DNA of 9,874 bases from an uncultured Acinetobacter sp. (GCA_900771065.1 CAAGMP010000042.1:1-9874); one strand, 5' to 3'. Counted from the stretch's first letter, positions 1 through 7,758 are shown. Notes: generated from the letters alone by a model not told the origin. Program-made: numbers and translations.

Positions 1-476
1 ATGATTTAGTCAAAGGGCATCAGCAATTACTTGCGGAAGCGGTTTATCGTTCTTGTGCGCATAAAGCACGTATTGTGGCAAATGACGAAAAAGAACAAGG
101 TGAACGGGCTTTATTAAATTTGGGTCACACTTTTGGTCATGCCATTGAATCGTATTTGGGTTATGGTGTGTGGTTGCATGGCGAAGCAGTGGCAACAGGT
201 ATGGTCATGGCAGCCGATTTATCTTGTCGTATGGGATGGTTAACCCAGCAAGATTTATCGCGTGTGAAAAATATCATTCAACGAGCAGGTTTACCGATTG
301 CTTGTCCAAAAATTCCTTTAGATGAATTTTTATCTTATATGTCACATGACAAAAAAGTTTTAAATGGTCAATTGCGTTTAATTTTAATGAAAAAAATTGG
401 ACAAGCAATTATTACCAAAGACTTTGATGTGGAATTAATGAAACAAGCCATTTTAGCCAATCAGCTTGAAAACTAA
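1..476 (+). CDS. aroB: 3-dehydroquinate synthase, C-terminal part (5' end outside window)
   Basis: AroB converts DAHP to 3-dehydroquinate, the second step of the shikimate pathway, using NAD+ and a divalent metal in the cytoplasm. The reading frame is open from position 3 to the TAA at 474-476, giving 157 residues, a little under half of the usual ~360. The segment carries the conserved block LNLGHTFGHAIES followed by HGEAVATGM. The first His of GHTFGH and the His of HGEAV lie 17 residues apart, matching the zinc ligands His247 and His264 of E. coli AroB. The upstream stretch with ARIVANDEKEQGERA is also typical of the family. The GTG at 75 lies inside the gene and is not a start. The next gene begins 12 bases downstream with its ribosome site overlapping this stop codon, so the two are probably co-transcribed. 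Product identity is secure; only the N-terminal NAD-binding half is missing because of the window edge. Confidence 0.97.
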   Translation, partial: DLVKGHQQLLAEAVYRSCAHKARIVANDEKEQGERALLNLGHTFGHAIESYLGYGVWLHGEAVATGMVMAADLSCRMGWLTQQDLSRVKNIIQRAGLPIACPKIPLDEFLSYMSHDKKVLNGQLRLILMKKIGQAIITKDFDVELMKQAILANQLEN

Positions 477-488
477 AGGAAATGAATA

Positions 489-1271
489 ATGTCAAATGGA
501 CTTTCACAAAAAATCCAACAAATTGGGTGGATTACATTTGCCATTATTTTCTTATTTGCTTCGTTTGTGTTTTTAATTGGACGGGAAAAACAAGCCGATT
601 TAGTTTTAATTGAAAAAGAAGCTGAACCTGAAATTGAAGTACAACTGCAGCCTGAAAAAGTTGCTGTGACGACCCAACTTGGGCGGTTAACTGATGAAGT
701 GAGACCGCTAGATTTAACCACACGTGTTGTGGGTTCAGATGTTCATGAAGCTGAGTTTCGTGGTACAAAATTTATTGATGAACATCGTGGATTGTATACG
801 GTTGAATTGTTTCGTGCTTTTGATGAAGATGTGGTCAAAGGTTTTTTAAGAAAACAGCCTTCGCGTGATGGTTTATTTTATATTCGTTTGGCAGGTGATA
901 AAAAAACTGCACAATATATTGTTTTATATGGACAATTTAAATTGCAGTCTGATGCTGAAAGTCGTTTTGCTGATTCAAAAATTACCTTACCTGCTTCTGT
1001 CACGCCTAAAGTCATTAAAATTGCCGAATATTTACCTTTGGTGAATGATTTAGGTTCAGATGAATTGGGTTTAAATGAACCTTTATATACCGTAATTTTA
1101 AAACCAGCTGCTGTACCGATCACGTTACCACAAACAGTCACACCAGCACCAAAACAGAACGTTGTGACCAATGAACAAACAGCGACTGTAGCTACGGTCA
1201 CCCGAAAAGATCAAAATGGTGCAGTTGTTGCAGTGGAAAATACCTATCGTAGTGCTTCAGCTAATCCGTAG
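489..1271 (+). CDS. Bitopic inner-membrane protein with SPOR domain (DamX-like position)
   Basis: This 260-residue protein has a short cytoplasmic N-terminus, one membrane helix (about residues 13-31), an acidic linker rich in Glu (about 41-58), and a SPOR domain (about 101-185). The domain shows YTVELF, then QYIVLYGQF followed by SDAESRFADSKITLPASV, the layout seen in the DamX SPOR domain. SPOR domains bind denuded septal peptidoglycan, so a periplasmic role in division or cell-wall work is inferred from the family, not shown here. A Thr/Val/Pro-rich, probably disordered tail (about 186-260) follows the SPOR domain, which is more often C-terminal. The start ATG has an AAAGGA ribosome site at 475-480, eight bases upstream; the ATG at 482 is out of frame. 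The gene directly follows aroB, as damX does in E. coli, but it is much shorter than DamX (428 residues there). I give no symbol because orthology to damX is not proven. Confidence 0.85.
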   Translation: MSNGLSQKIQQIGWITFAIIFLFASFVFLIGREKQADLVLIEKEAEPEIEVQLQPEKVAVTTQLGRLTDEVRPLDLTTRVVGSDVHEAEFRGTKFIDEHRGLYTVELFRAFDEDVVKGFLRKQPSRDGLFYIRLAGDKKTAQYIVLYGQFKLQSDAESRFADSKITLPASVTPKVIKIAEYLPLVNDLGSDELGLNEPLYTVILKPAAVPITLPQTVTPAPKQNVVTNEQTATVATVTRKDQNGAVVAVENTYRSASANP

Positions 1272-1363
1272 ACTCATTTTGATACCGAATGATAATAAAA
1301 AAGTGCAACGACTCAGATTGTTTCGTATTAAAATGAAGCAAATATCGACAATGTTTAATATAT

Positions 1364-1380
1364 TGCACAAAATAAGTGCG
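1364..1380 (+). promoter_or_regulatory. Predicted NtrC (GlnG) enhancer site
   Basis: The sequence TGCACAAAATAAGTGCG contains GCAC-N7-GTGC, the same dyad and spacing as NtrC sites such as those of E. coli glnA (TGCACTAAAATGGTGCA). Only the last base of the right arm differs from a perfect TGCAC/GTGCA dyad. Its centre (1372) lies about 109 bases upstream of the start predicted for the sigma-54 promoter, near the -108 position of one of the strong glnA enhancer sites. A second complete site was not found; a lone GTGC half-site occurs at 1303-1306. Confidence 0.72.
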
Positions 1381-1453
1381 TAAAAATAAGTCAAAATGAG
1401 AGATAACGAGATTTTTAAAACCAAATTTCATTATTTTAAAAGATTTTTATAAC

Positions 1454-1470
1454 TTGGCATTATTTTTGCT
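1454..1470 (+). promoter_or_regulatory. Predicted sigma-54 (RpoN) promoter of gltBD
   Basis: TTGGCATTATTTTTGCT matches the RpoN consensus TGGCAC-N5-TTGCW with GG at 1456-1457 and GC at 1468-1469, exactly ten bases between them. The only clear deviation is T instead of C after TGGCA. Orientation is towards gltB, and transcription would start near A1481, leaving a leader of about 182 bases. A sigma-54 promoter needs an ATP-dependent enhancer-binding activator; the NtrC-type site upstream supplies the obvious candidate. In E. coli gltBD is not known as a sigma-54 operon, so this would be lineage-specific control. Confidence 0.75.
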
Positions 1471-1662
1471 TAATTAGTGCATGAATTGAGTAACTGTCCC
1501 TATTTTGGCGCAAAAAAGATTCAAAGATTGTGCAAATTTGACTCAGTGAAAAAAGATGATTGAAGCCTTTTTTCAAATTTAGACCTTGCTTACACAATCA
1601 GTTAAAAGAATTTACATTTGTTTGATTACTCGTAAAGAGTCAGTGGAAAAGAAGGGTACGCT

Positions 1663-4600
1663 ATGCACATGCCATCGCCTAATACTGTAGCTCCCGCTCA
1701 AGGTTTGTATCAACCTGATGAGTTTAAAGATAACTGTGGTTTTGGTTTAATTGCCCATATGCAGGGTGAAGAAAGTCATCATCTTGTGAAAACCGCAATT
1801 CATAGTCTAAGTTGTATGACCCATCGTGGTGGTATTGCCGCAGATGGCAAAACAGGCGATGGTTGTGGACTTTTGTTGGCTATGCCTAAAGCTTTCTTCC
1901 GTGAAGAAGCAAAAAAAATCAGTGATATTACACTTAGCGAAATTTTTGCAGTTGGGACAATTTTTCTTAATTTAGATCCTGCATTGGCTGCACATGCAAA
2001 ACAAATTTTAACCAAAGAAATTGAAGCAGAAGGTTGTCGTGTTATTGGTTGGCGTGTTGTTCCAACTAACAACGATGCTTTAGGCTCAATTGCAATGCAG
2101 TCTTTACCTGCATTTGAACAAATTTTTGTCAATTGCCCATTGGGTGTGACTGAAGTTGAATTTAACCGTAAATTGTTTATGGCGCGTCGTCGTGCAGAGC
2201 AACAATTAACGGCTGATCCTTATTTTTATGTCACTACATTATGCTCAACTGTCATTAGCTACAAAGGCTTAATGATGCCAGTTTATATTGCTGATTTCTA
2301 TTTAGATTTAGCAGATGAACGTTTGGCATCACATATTGTTGTGTTCCATCAACGTTTTTCAACTAATACTTTACCACGTTGGCCTTTAGCACAGCCATTT
2401 CGTTATTTAGCGCATAATGGTGAAATTAATACCATTACAGCAAACCGAAATTGGGCAGTGGCAAGAACGTCTAAATTTGAAAATCCATTGTTGCCAGGTT
2501 TAACGGAACTCAATCCAATTGTAAACCGTACAGGTTCTGACTCTTCAAGTATGGACAATATGCTTGAAATTTTAGTTGGTGGCGGTATGGATTTATTCCG
2601 TGCATTACGTATGTTAGTTCCACCTGCTTGGCAAAATGTGGAAAACTTAGATGCTGATTTACGTGCATTCTATGAATTCAACTCTAAACATATGGAAGCG
2701 TGGGATGGACCAGCAGGTTTAGTAATCCAAGATGGTCGTCATGCAATTTGTATGTTAGACCGTAACGGTTTGCGTCCTGCACGTTGGGTGATTACTAAAA
2801 ATGGTTATATTACTTTGGCTTCTGAAATTGGTGTTTGGGGTTATGAACCTGAAGATGTCATTTCAAAAGGTCGTGTAGGTCCAGGTCAAATTTTAGTTAT
2901 TGACACCCACACGGGCAAAATGTTGGATACGAAAGACATTAGTAACCATTTAAAACGTATGCGTCCATATCGTGAATGGTTGCGTGAAAATGCAGTACGT
3001 GTACAAGGTAGCCCTGAACTTGAAGAATATTTGTGTGATCAAGGCTTAAAAGGTGATGCTTTAAAAGCTGCACAAAAAATGTTTATGGTGACTTTCGAAG
3101 AACGTGATCAATTGTTACGTCCAATTGCAGAAAGTGGTCAAGAAGCAGTTGGTTCAATGGGTGACGATACGCCAATGGCTGTTTTATCACGTCAAGTACG
3201 CCACGTTTCAGATTATTTCCGTCAACAATTTGCTCAAGTGACTAATCCTCCAATTGATCCATTACGTGAATCAATTGTCATGTCATTAGAAACTTGTTTG
3301 GGTCGTGAACAAAACGTTTTTGAACAAAGTCCTGCACATGCCGATCGTTTAGTGCTTTCTAGTCCTGTTTTGTCCAATTCAAAAATGCATCAAATTCGTA
3401 CTTTAGGTCGTAAAGGTTACGAAATTGCAGATATTGAATTAAATTATTCACAAGAAGAAGGTTTAGCAAATGCTATTACACGCATTTGTGAGCAAGCGGC
3501 ACAAGCAATTCGCGATGGCAAAACTTTATTAGTTTTAAGCGATAAAAAAATTCGTGAAGGTTATTTACCTGCTAATGCATTGATGGTGACAGGTGCTGTG
3601 CATCACCATTTAATGAATGTGGGTTTGCGTACCGATGCCAATATTATTGTTGAAACAGGTTTCGCACGCGATCCACATCAATTTGCAGTTTTATTAGGTT
3701 TTGGTGCAACAGCAATTTATCCGTACTTAGCCTATGATGTGATTAATGACTTAATTGCAAAAGGTGAGTTACTTGGTGATCCAATTCACGCACAAGCTAA
3801 TTTCCGCAAAGGCATTGAAAAAGGCTTATTAAAAGTTCTTTCAAAAATGGGTATTTCGACAGTTGCTTCTTATCGTGGTGGTCAATTGTTTGAAGCAGTT
3901 GGTTTGTCTACAGAAGTGGTTAGCAAATGCTTTACAGGTGTGCCAAGTCGTATTGAAGGGGCAACTTTTGCTGACTTAGAAAATGATCAGAAAAAATTAG
4001 CTGATTTAGCATGGAAATCACGTAAACCAATTGAGCAAGGTGGTTTATTAAAATTTGTCTTTGATAAAGAATATCATGCCTTTAACCCTGACGTAATTAA
4101 TGCGTTGCATAAAGCGGTACGTTCGGGTAATTATGCCGATTTTAAAGAATATGCCGAGTTAGTGAATCATCGTCCAATTGCGACCATTCGTGATTTATTT
4201 AAGTTAAAAACGCAAAACCCAATTTCACTTGAACAAGTTGAACCTATTGCAGCGATTTTACCGCGTTTTGACTCTGCGGGAATGTCTTTAGGTGCGTTAT
4301 CTCCAGAAGCGCATGAAGCGATTGCAACTGCCATGAATACCATTGGTGGTCGTTCAAATTCAGGTGAGGGAGGCGAAGACCCTGCACGTTATGGCACGAT
4401 TCGCAATTCGAAAATTAAACAAATTGCTTCAGGTCGTTTCGGTGTTACCCCTGCTTATTTAACTTCAGCTGAAGTTTTGCAAATTAAAGTTGCGCAAGGT
4501 GCAAAACCAGGTGAAGGTGGACAATTACCAGGTGGTAAAGTCAACGGTTTAATTGCACGTTTACGTTATTCTGTGCCGGGGGTCACTTTAATTTCACCAC

Positions 4601-6144
4601 CGCCTCATCATGATATTTACTCTATTGAAGATTTATCACAGCTTATTTTTGACTTAAAACAAGTCAATCCAAAAGCGATGATTTCGGTTAAATTGGTTTC
4701 AGAACCGGGTGTGGGTACCATTGCAGCAGGTGTTGCAAAAGCTTATGCCGACTTTATTACCATTTCTGGTTATGATGGTGGTACGGCTGCTTCGCCATTA
4801 TCTTCAATTCATCATGCAGGTTCACCATGGGAATTGGGATTATCTGAAGCGCATCAAGCATTACGTGTCAATGACTTACGTGGTAAAGTTCGTGTCCAAA
4901 CCGATGGTGGTTTAAAAACAGGTTTAGATGTAATTAAAGCGGCAATTTTGGGTGCAGAAAGCTTTGGTTTTGGTTCAACTCCAATGATTGCATTAGGCTG
5001 TAAATATTTGCGTATTTGCCACCTCAATAACTGTGCAACAGGTGTTGCAACGCAGCAAGATCATTTGCGAAAAGAGCATTATATTGGTGAGCCAGAAATG
5101 CTCATTAATTTCTTTACTTTTATTGCTGAAGAAACACGCGAATGGCTCGCTGCATTGGGCGTAGCAAGTCTTAAAGATTTAATTGGTCGTACCGATTTAC
5201 TTGAAATTTTGCCAGGTGAAACAGAAAAACACGCTCATCTTGATTTAAGTAAATTATTAGAATCACATCCTGCGGCACAAGGTAAAGCGCAATATTGTGA
5301 AGTTGAAGGCAACGCTCCATTCGATAAAGGCATTTTAGCGGAAAAAATGATTGAGGCGATGCTACCTGCGATTGAAGCTGGTCAAGGCGGCGAATATCAC
5401 TTTGAAATTAGCAACTGTGACCGTTCAATTGGTGCACGTATTTCGGGTGAAATTGCACGTCGTTACGGCAATTTATCAATGGAAAATGCACCAATTAAGC
5501 TCAACTTAACAGGTACGGCAGGTCAATCTCTAGGCGTTTGGAATGCAGGTGGTTTGCATATCAAATTAGAAGGTGATGCAAACGACTATGTCGGTAAAGG
5601 CATGGCAGGCGGTAGTATTGCTATTTTCCCACCAAAAGGTTCACCGTTCCAAACACAAGAAACTGCTATTATTGGCAATACGTGTTTATATGGCGCAACA
5701 GGCGGTAAATTATTTGCAGCAGGTACGGCAGGTGAGCGTTTTGCAGTACGTAACTCAGGTGCTTTTGCGGTTATTGAAGGTGCAGGCGATCACTGTTGTG
5801 AATATATGACAGGCGGTATTGTTACGGTGTTGGGTAAAGTAGGGCATAACTTTGGTGCAGGTATGACAGGTGGTTTTGCTTATGTACTCGATTTAGACAA
5901 CGACTTTGTTGATTATTACAATCATGAGTTAATTGAACTCAATCGTATTTCAACTGAATCGATGGAAGAACATAAAGAGTTTTTAACCCGTATTTTAGAT
6001 GAGCATATTGCAGCAACAGGCAGTGCTTGGGCATATAAAATCCGTCATGAATTTGATTTTTATAGCCGTAAATTCTGGTTAGTTAAACCAAAAGCAGCCA
6101 ACTTGTTGACACTTTTGAAAGCAACTAAAGCAGATCCGCAATAA
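1663..6144 (+). CDS. gltB: Glutamate synthase (NADPH), large (alpha) subunit
   Basis: With GltD this enzyme makes two glutamates from glutamine, 2-oxoglutarate and NADPH. The 1493-residue length is normal. In order there are: a short propeptide (24 residues) ending before Cys25 of NCGFGLIA, the N-terminal nucleophile once cleaved; a class-II glutamine amidotransferase domain to about residue 430 (HRGG 54-57, RFSTNT from 231, HNGEINT 251-257); a central domain (about 480-775); the FMN/2-oxoglutarate synthase domain (about 830-1205, with SNSGEGGEDPARY and GEGGQLPGGK); three cysteines 1113, 1119 and 1124 (C-x5-C-x4-C) for the 3Fe-4S cluster; and a C-terminal GXGXG beta-helix domain (about 1220-1430). 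The ATG at 1663 is preferred over the one at 1669 because GAAGGG (1651-1656) lies six bases upstream of it. gltD follows after 51 bases in the same unit. Control by NtrC/sigma-54 is inferred from the upstream sites. No key residue is missing. Confidence 0.98.
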   Translation: MHMPSPNTVAPAQGLYQPDEFKDNCGFGLIAHMQGEESHHLVKTAIHSLSCMTHRGGIAADGKTGDGCGLLLAMPKAFFREEAKKISDITLSEIFAVGTIFLNLDPALAAHAKQILTKEIEAEGCRVIGWRVVPTNNDALGSIAMQSLPAFEQIFVNCPLGVTEVEFNRKLFMARRRAEQQLTADPYFYVTTLCSTVISYKGLMMPVYIADFYLDLADERLASHIVVFHQRFSTNTLPRWPLAQPFRYLAHNGEINTITANRNWAVARTSKFENPLLPGLTELNPIVNRTGSDSSSMDNMLEILVGGGMDLFRALRMLVPPAWQNVENLDADLRAFYEFNSKHMEAWDGPAGLVIQDGRHAICMLDRNGLRPARWVITKNGYITLASEIGVWGYEPEDVISKGRVGPGQILVIDTHTGKMLDTKDISNHLKRMRPYREWLRENAVRVQGSPELEEYLCDQGLKGDALKAAQKMFMVTFEERDQLLRPIAESGQEAVGSMGDDTPMAVLSRQVRHVSDYFRQQFAQVTNPPIDPLRESIVMSLETCLGREQNVFEQSPAHADRLVLSSPVLSNSKMHQIRTLGRKGYEIADIELNYSQEEGLANAITRICEQAAQAIRDGKTLLVLSDKKIREGYLPANALMVTGAVHHHLMNVGLRTDANIIVETGFARDPHQFAVLLGFGATAIYPYLAYDVINDLIAKGELLGDPIHAQANFRKGIEKGLLKVLSKMGISTVASYRGGQLFEAVGLSTEVVSKCFTGVPSRIEGATFADLENDQKKLADLAWKSRKPIEQGGLLKFVFDKEYHAFNPDVINALHKAVRSGNYADFKEYAELVNHRPIATIRDLFKLKTQNPISLEQVEPIAAILPRFDSAGMSLGALSPEAHEAIATAMNTIGGRSNSGEGGEDPARYGTIRNSKIKQIASGRFGVTPAYLTSAEVLQIKVAQGAKPGEGGQLPGGKVNGLIARLRYSVPGVTLISPPPHHDIYSIEDLSQLIFDLKQVNPKAMISVKLVSEPGVGTIAAGVAKAYADFITISGYDGGTAASPLSSIHHAGSPWELGLSEAHQALRVNDLRGKVRVQTDGGLKTGLDVIKAAILGAESFGFGSTPMIALGCKYLRICHLNNCATGVATQQDHLRKEHYIGEPEMLINFFTFIAEETREWLAALGVASLKDLIGRTDLLEILPGETEKHAHLDLSKLLESHPAAQGKAQYCEVEGNAPFDKGILAEKMIEAMLPAIEAGQGGEYHFEISNCDRSIGARISGEIARRYGNLSMENAPIKLNLTGTAGQSLGVWNAGGLHIKLEGDANDYVGKGMAGGSIAIFPPKGSPFQTQETAIIGNTCLYGATGGKLFAAGTAGERFAVRNSGAFAVIEGAGDHCCEYMTGGIVTVLGKVGHNFGAGMTGGFAYVLDLDNDFVDYYNHELIELNRISTESMEEHKEFLTRILDEHIAATGSAWAYKIRHEFDFYSRKFWLVKPKAANLLTLLKATKADPQ

Positions 6145-6162
6145 TTCCACAACTGCAATCAC

Positions 6163-6183
6163 GGGTAGGTGTTGAACCTACCC
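6163..6183 (+). repeat. Intercistronic hairpin between gltB and gltD
   Basis: GGGTAGGT (6163-6170) and ACCTACCC (6176-6183) form a perfect 8-bp stem with a five-base loop (GTTGA). It is GC-rich against an AT-rich background. No T-run follows, so it is not a normal intrinsic terminator. It ends two bases before the gltD ribosome site GGAG (6186-6189). Plausible roles are protecting the 3' end of processed gltB mRNA or tuning gltD translation; neither is shown by sequence alone. Confidence 0.8.
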
Positions 6184-6185
6184 AC

Positions 6186-6189
6186 GGAG
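6186..6189 (+). promoter_or_regulatory. Ribosome binding site deciding the gltD start
   Basis: GGAG lies six bases before the ATG at 6196. The frame is open further upstream to a GTG at 6169, but that start would lie inside the hairpin stem with no ribosome site of its own and would add nine residues not expected in the family. Confidence 0.8.
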
Positions 6190-6195
6190 AGAGAC

Positions 6196-7617
6196 ATGGC
6201 ACAACGCCTAAATAATGACTTTCAATTTCTGGACGTAGCACGTCAAGATCCAGAGAAAAAAGATATTACTGTCCGCAAAGCAGAATTTGTGGAAATTTAC
6301 CAACCATTTACTGCTGAAATGGCAACGGATCAAACCCATCGTTGTTTAGGTTGTGGTAATCCATATTGTGAATGGAAATGTCCTGTACATAACTATATTC
6401 CAAATTGGTTAAAACTCATTTCAGAAGGACGTATTTTCCAAGCGGCTGAACTATGCCATCAAACCAATACCTTACCTGAAGTATGTGGTCGCGTTTGTCC
6501 ACAAGACCGTTTATGTGAAGGTGCGTGTACTTTAAATGATGGTTTTGGTGCAGTAACGATTGGTAATGCAGAAAAGTACATTAATGATACTGCATTTGCT
6601 TTAGGTTGGCGTCCAGATATGTCACATGTCAAATGGACAAATAAAAAAGTGGCAATTATTGGTGCAGGTCCTGCGGGTTTAGGTTGTGCAGATATTTTAG
6701 TGCGCAATGGCGTTAAACCAGTCGTTTTCGATAAACGCCCAGAAATTGGTGGTTTGCTGACGTTCGGTATTCCTGAATTTAAAATGGAAAAAGACGTAAT
6801 GAAACGTCGCCGTGAAATTTTTTCAGGCATGGGCGTAGAATTTCGTTTGGAAACTGAAATTGGTAAAGATATTACCATTGACCAACTTCTTGCAGATTAT
6901 GATGCGGTCTTTATGGGAATGGGTACATATACCTACATGAAGGGCGGTTTTGCGGGTGAAGATTTAGATGGTGTTTATGATGCGCTTGATTTCTTAATTG
7001 CCAATGTCAACCGTTGTCAAGGTTGGGAAAAAGACCCATCAGAATATATTTCAGTTGAAGGTAAAAAGGTGATTGTCCTTGGTGGTGGTGACACAGCGAT
7101 GGACTGTAACCGAACTTCAATTCGTCAAGGCGCAGAGTCCGTCATTTGTGCTTACCGTCGTGATGAGCAAAATATGCCAGGTTCACGTCGCGAAGTGAAA
7201 AATGCGAAAGAAGAAGGTGTAGAATTTAAGTTTAACCAACAACCAATTGAAATTGTTGGTGAAAATGGAAAAGTTACAGGTGTTAAATTTGTCACTACGC
7301 AATTAGGTGAACCTGATAGCCGTGGTCGTCGTAGTCCTGAGCCAATTCCGGGTTCTGAAGAAATTTTACCTGCCGATGCGGTACTTTTGGCATTTGGTTT
7401 CCGTACTAGCCCTGCTGATTGGTTTAATGCAGCACAAATTAATTTAGATAATTCAGGTCGCGTGATTGCCCCTGAACAGCAAAAATTTAAATTTCAAACT
7501 TCAAATCCTAAAATTTTCGCAGGTGGTGACATGGTGCGCGGTTCTGATTTAGTTGTTACCGCGATTTGGGAAGGCCGCCAAGCTGCTGAAGGGATTTTAG
7601 ATTATTTGGACGTATAA
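6196..7617 (+). CDS. gltD: Glutamate synthase (NADPH), small (beta) subunit
   Basis: GltD oxidises NADPH at its FAD and passes electrons through iron-sulfur clusters to the FMN of GltB. The 473-residue length matches E. coli GltD (472). An N-terminal cysteine-rich part has two groups: Cys50, 53, 58 and 62 (HRCLGCGNPYCEWKCP) and Cys97, 101, 107 and 111 (EVCGRVCPQDRLCEGAC), the family's two 4Fe-4S sites. A first Rossmann motif GAGPAG (156-161) binds FAD and a second, GGGDTA (296-301), binds NADPH. The C-terminal AGGDMVRGSDLVVTAIWEGR closes the FAD site. The ATG at 6196 is chosen for its ribosome site; the longer GTG-initiated frame from 6169 is rejected. It is the second gene of the gltBD operon, closed by the terminator just downstream. 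Related proteins such as the DPD N-terminal region or PreT share this fold, but adjacency to gltB settles the identity. Confidence 0.98.
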   Translation: MAQRLNNDFQFLDVARQDPEKKDITVRKAEFVEIYQPFTAEMATDQTHRCLGCGNPYCEWKCPVHNYIPNWLKLISEGRIFQAAELCHQTNTLPEVCGRVCPQDRLCEGACTLNDGFGAVTIGNAEKYINDTAFALGWRPDMSHVKWTNKKVAIIGAGPAGLGCADILVRNGVKPVVFDKRPEIGGLLTFGIPEFKMEKDVMKRRREIFSGMGVEFRLETEIGKDITIDQLLADYDAVFMGMGTYTYMKGGFAGEDLDGVYDALDFLIANVNRCQGWEKDPSEYISVEGKKVIVLGGGDTAMDCNRTSIRQGAESVICAYRRDEQNMPGSRREVKNAKEEGVEFKFNQQPIEIVGENGKVTGVKFVTTQLGEPDSRGRRSPEPIPGSEEILPADAVLLAFGFRTSPADWFNAAQINLDNSGRVIAPEQQKFKFQTSNPKIFAGGDMVRGSDLVVTAIWEGRQAAEGILDYLDV

Positions 7618-7634
7618 TATTTTGATTTTAAAAT

Positions 7635-7660
7635 AACCTGCATTGATTGCAGGTTTTTTT
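7635..7660 (+). terminator. Intrinsic terminator of the gltBD operon
   Basis: AACCTGCA (7635-7642) pairs perfectly with TGCAGGTT (7648-7655) around a TTGAT loop and runs into seven T residues (7654-7660). It begins 17 bases after the gltD stop. This is a textbook Rho-independent terminator on the plus strand and separates gltBD from the next gene. Confidence 0.93.
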
Positions 7661-7695
7661 ATTACATAAATTCAACCTCAAATTGCGTCTACACT

Positions 7696-7724
7696 TTGAA
7701 TTTAATAGCAAATTCATTTAAATT
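7696..7724 (+). promoter_or_regulatory. Possible sigma-70 promoter for the bPH-domain gene
   Basis: TTGAAT (7696-7701) and TAAATT (7719-7724) are 17 bases apart, each matching four of six consensus bases. The position suits the gene starting at 7759 after the gltBD terminator. In such AT-rich DNA this match could be chance. Confidence 0.35.
7697..7716. repeat. Inverted repeat overlapping the putative -35 box
   Basis: TGAATTT (7697-7703) and AAATTCA (7710-7716) are perfect 7-bp arms separated by six bases. The left arm covers the proposed -35 box, as an operator would. The arms are entirely simple A/T-rich sequence, so chance occurrence is possible. Confidence 0.45.
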
Positions 7725-7728
7725 TTAG

Positions 7729-7748
7729 TCACAAACCCTAAATTGTGA
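7729..7748. repeat. Inverted repeat just before the bPH-domain gene
   Basis: TCACAA (7729-7734) and TTGTGA (7743-7748) are perfect 6-bp arms separated by eight bases, ten bases before the start codon. The half-sites are in the opposite order to a CRP site (TGTGA-N6-TCACA), so it is not CRP. It could be an operator or a weak RNA hairpin. Confidence 0.45.
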
Positions 7749-7758
7749 TAAATAAATC

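Larger units (their letters stand above)
1272..1662 (+). other. 391-bp intergenic region carrying gltBD control signals
   Basis: No convincing coding sequence or RNA gene is seen here. The region is strongly AT-rich and holds an NtrC-type palindrome, a sigma-54 promoter 74 bases further on, and a predicted leader of about 182 bases before gltB. No hairpin plus T-run follows the SPOR gene, so read-through from aroB into gltB cannot be excluded. I found no good sigma-70 promoter: TTGACT at 1538-1543 is a fair -35 box, but nothing close to TATAAT lies 16-18 bases downstream. A weak 4-bp hairpin (ACTC 1628-1631, GAGT 1637-1640) lies shortly before the gltB ribosome site. Confidence 0.7.

Noticed and set aside
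878..1201. Minus-strand open frame of 107 codons inside the SPOR gene
   Set aside because: It lies fully antisense to a recognised gene, has no supporting signals, and its sequence resembles no known family.
1538..1566. Sigma-70 promoter for gltB with TTGACT as -35 box
   Set aside because: The bases 16-18 positions downstream (TTGAAG, TGAAGC, GAAGCC) do not resemble a -10 box.
6169..6195. GTG-initiated extension of gltD by nine codons
   Set aside because: The GTG lies in the hairpin stem and has no ribosome site, while the ATG at 6196 has GGAG at the right distance and gives the family's normal length.
6459..6878. Minus-strand open frame of 139 codons inside gltD
   Set aside because: It is the shadow of a strongly conserved coding region, with no family resemblance, ribosome site or promoter.
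7729..7748. CRP/Vfr binding site
   Set aside because: The half-sites are inverted relative to the CRP order TGTGA-N6-TCACA, and the spacing is wrong.
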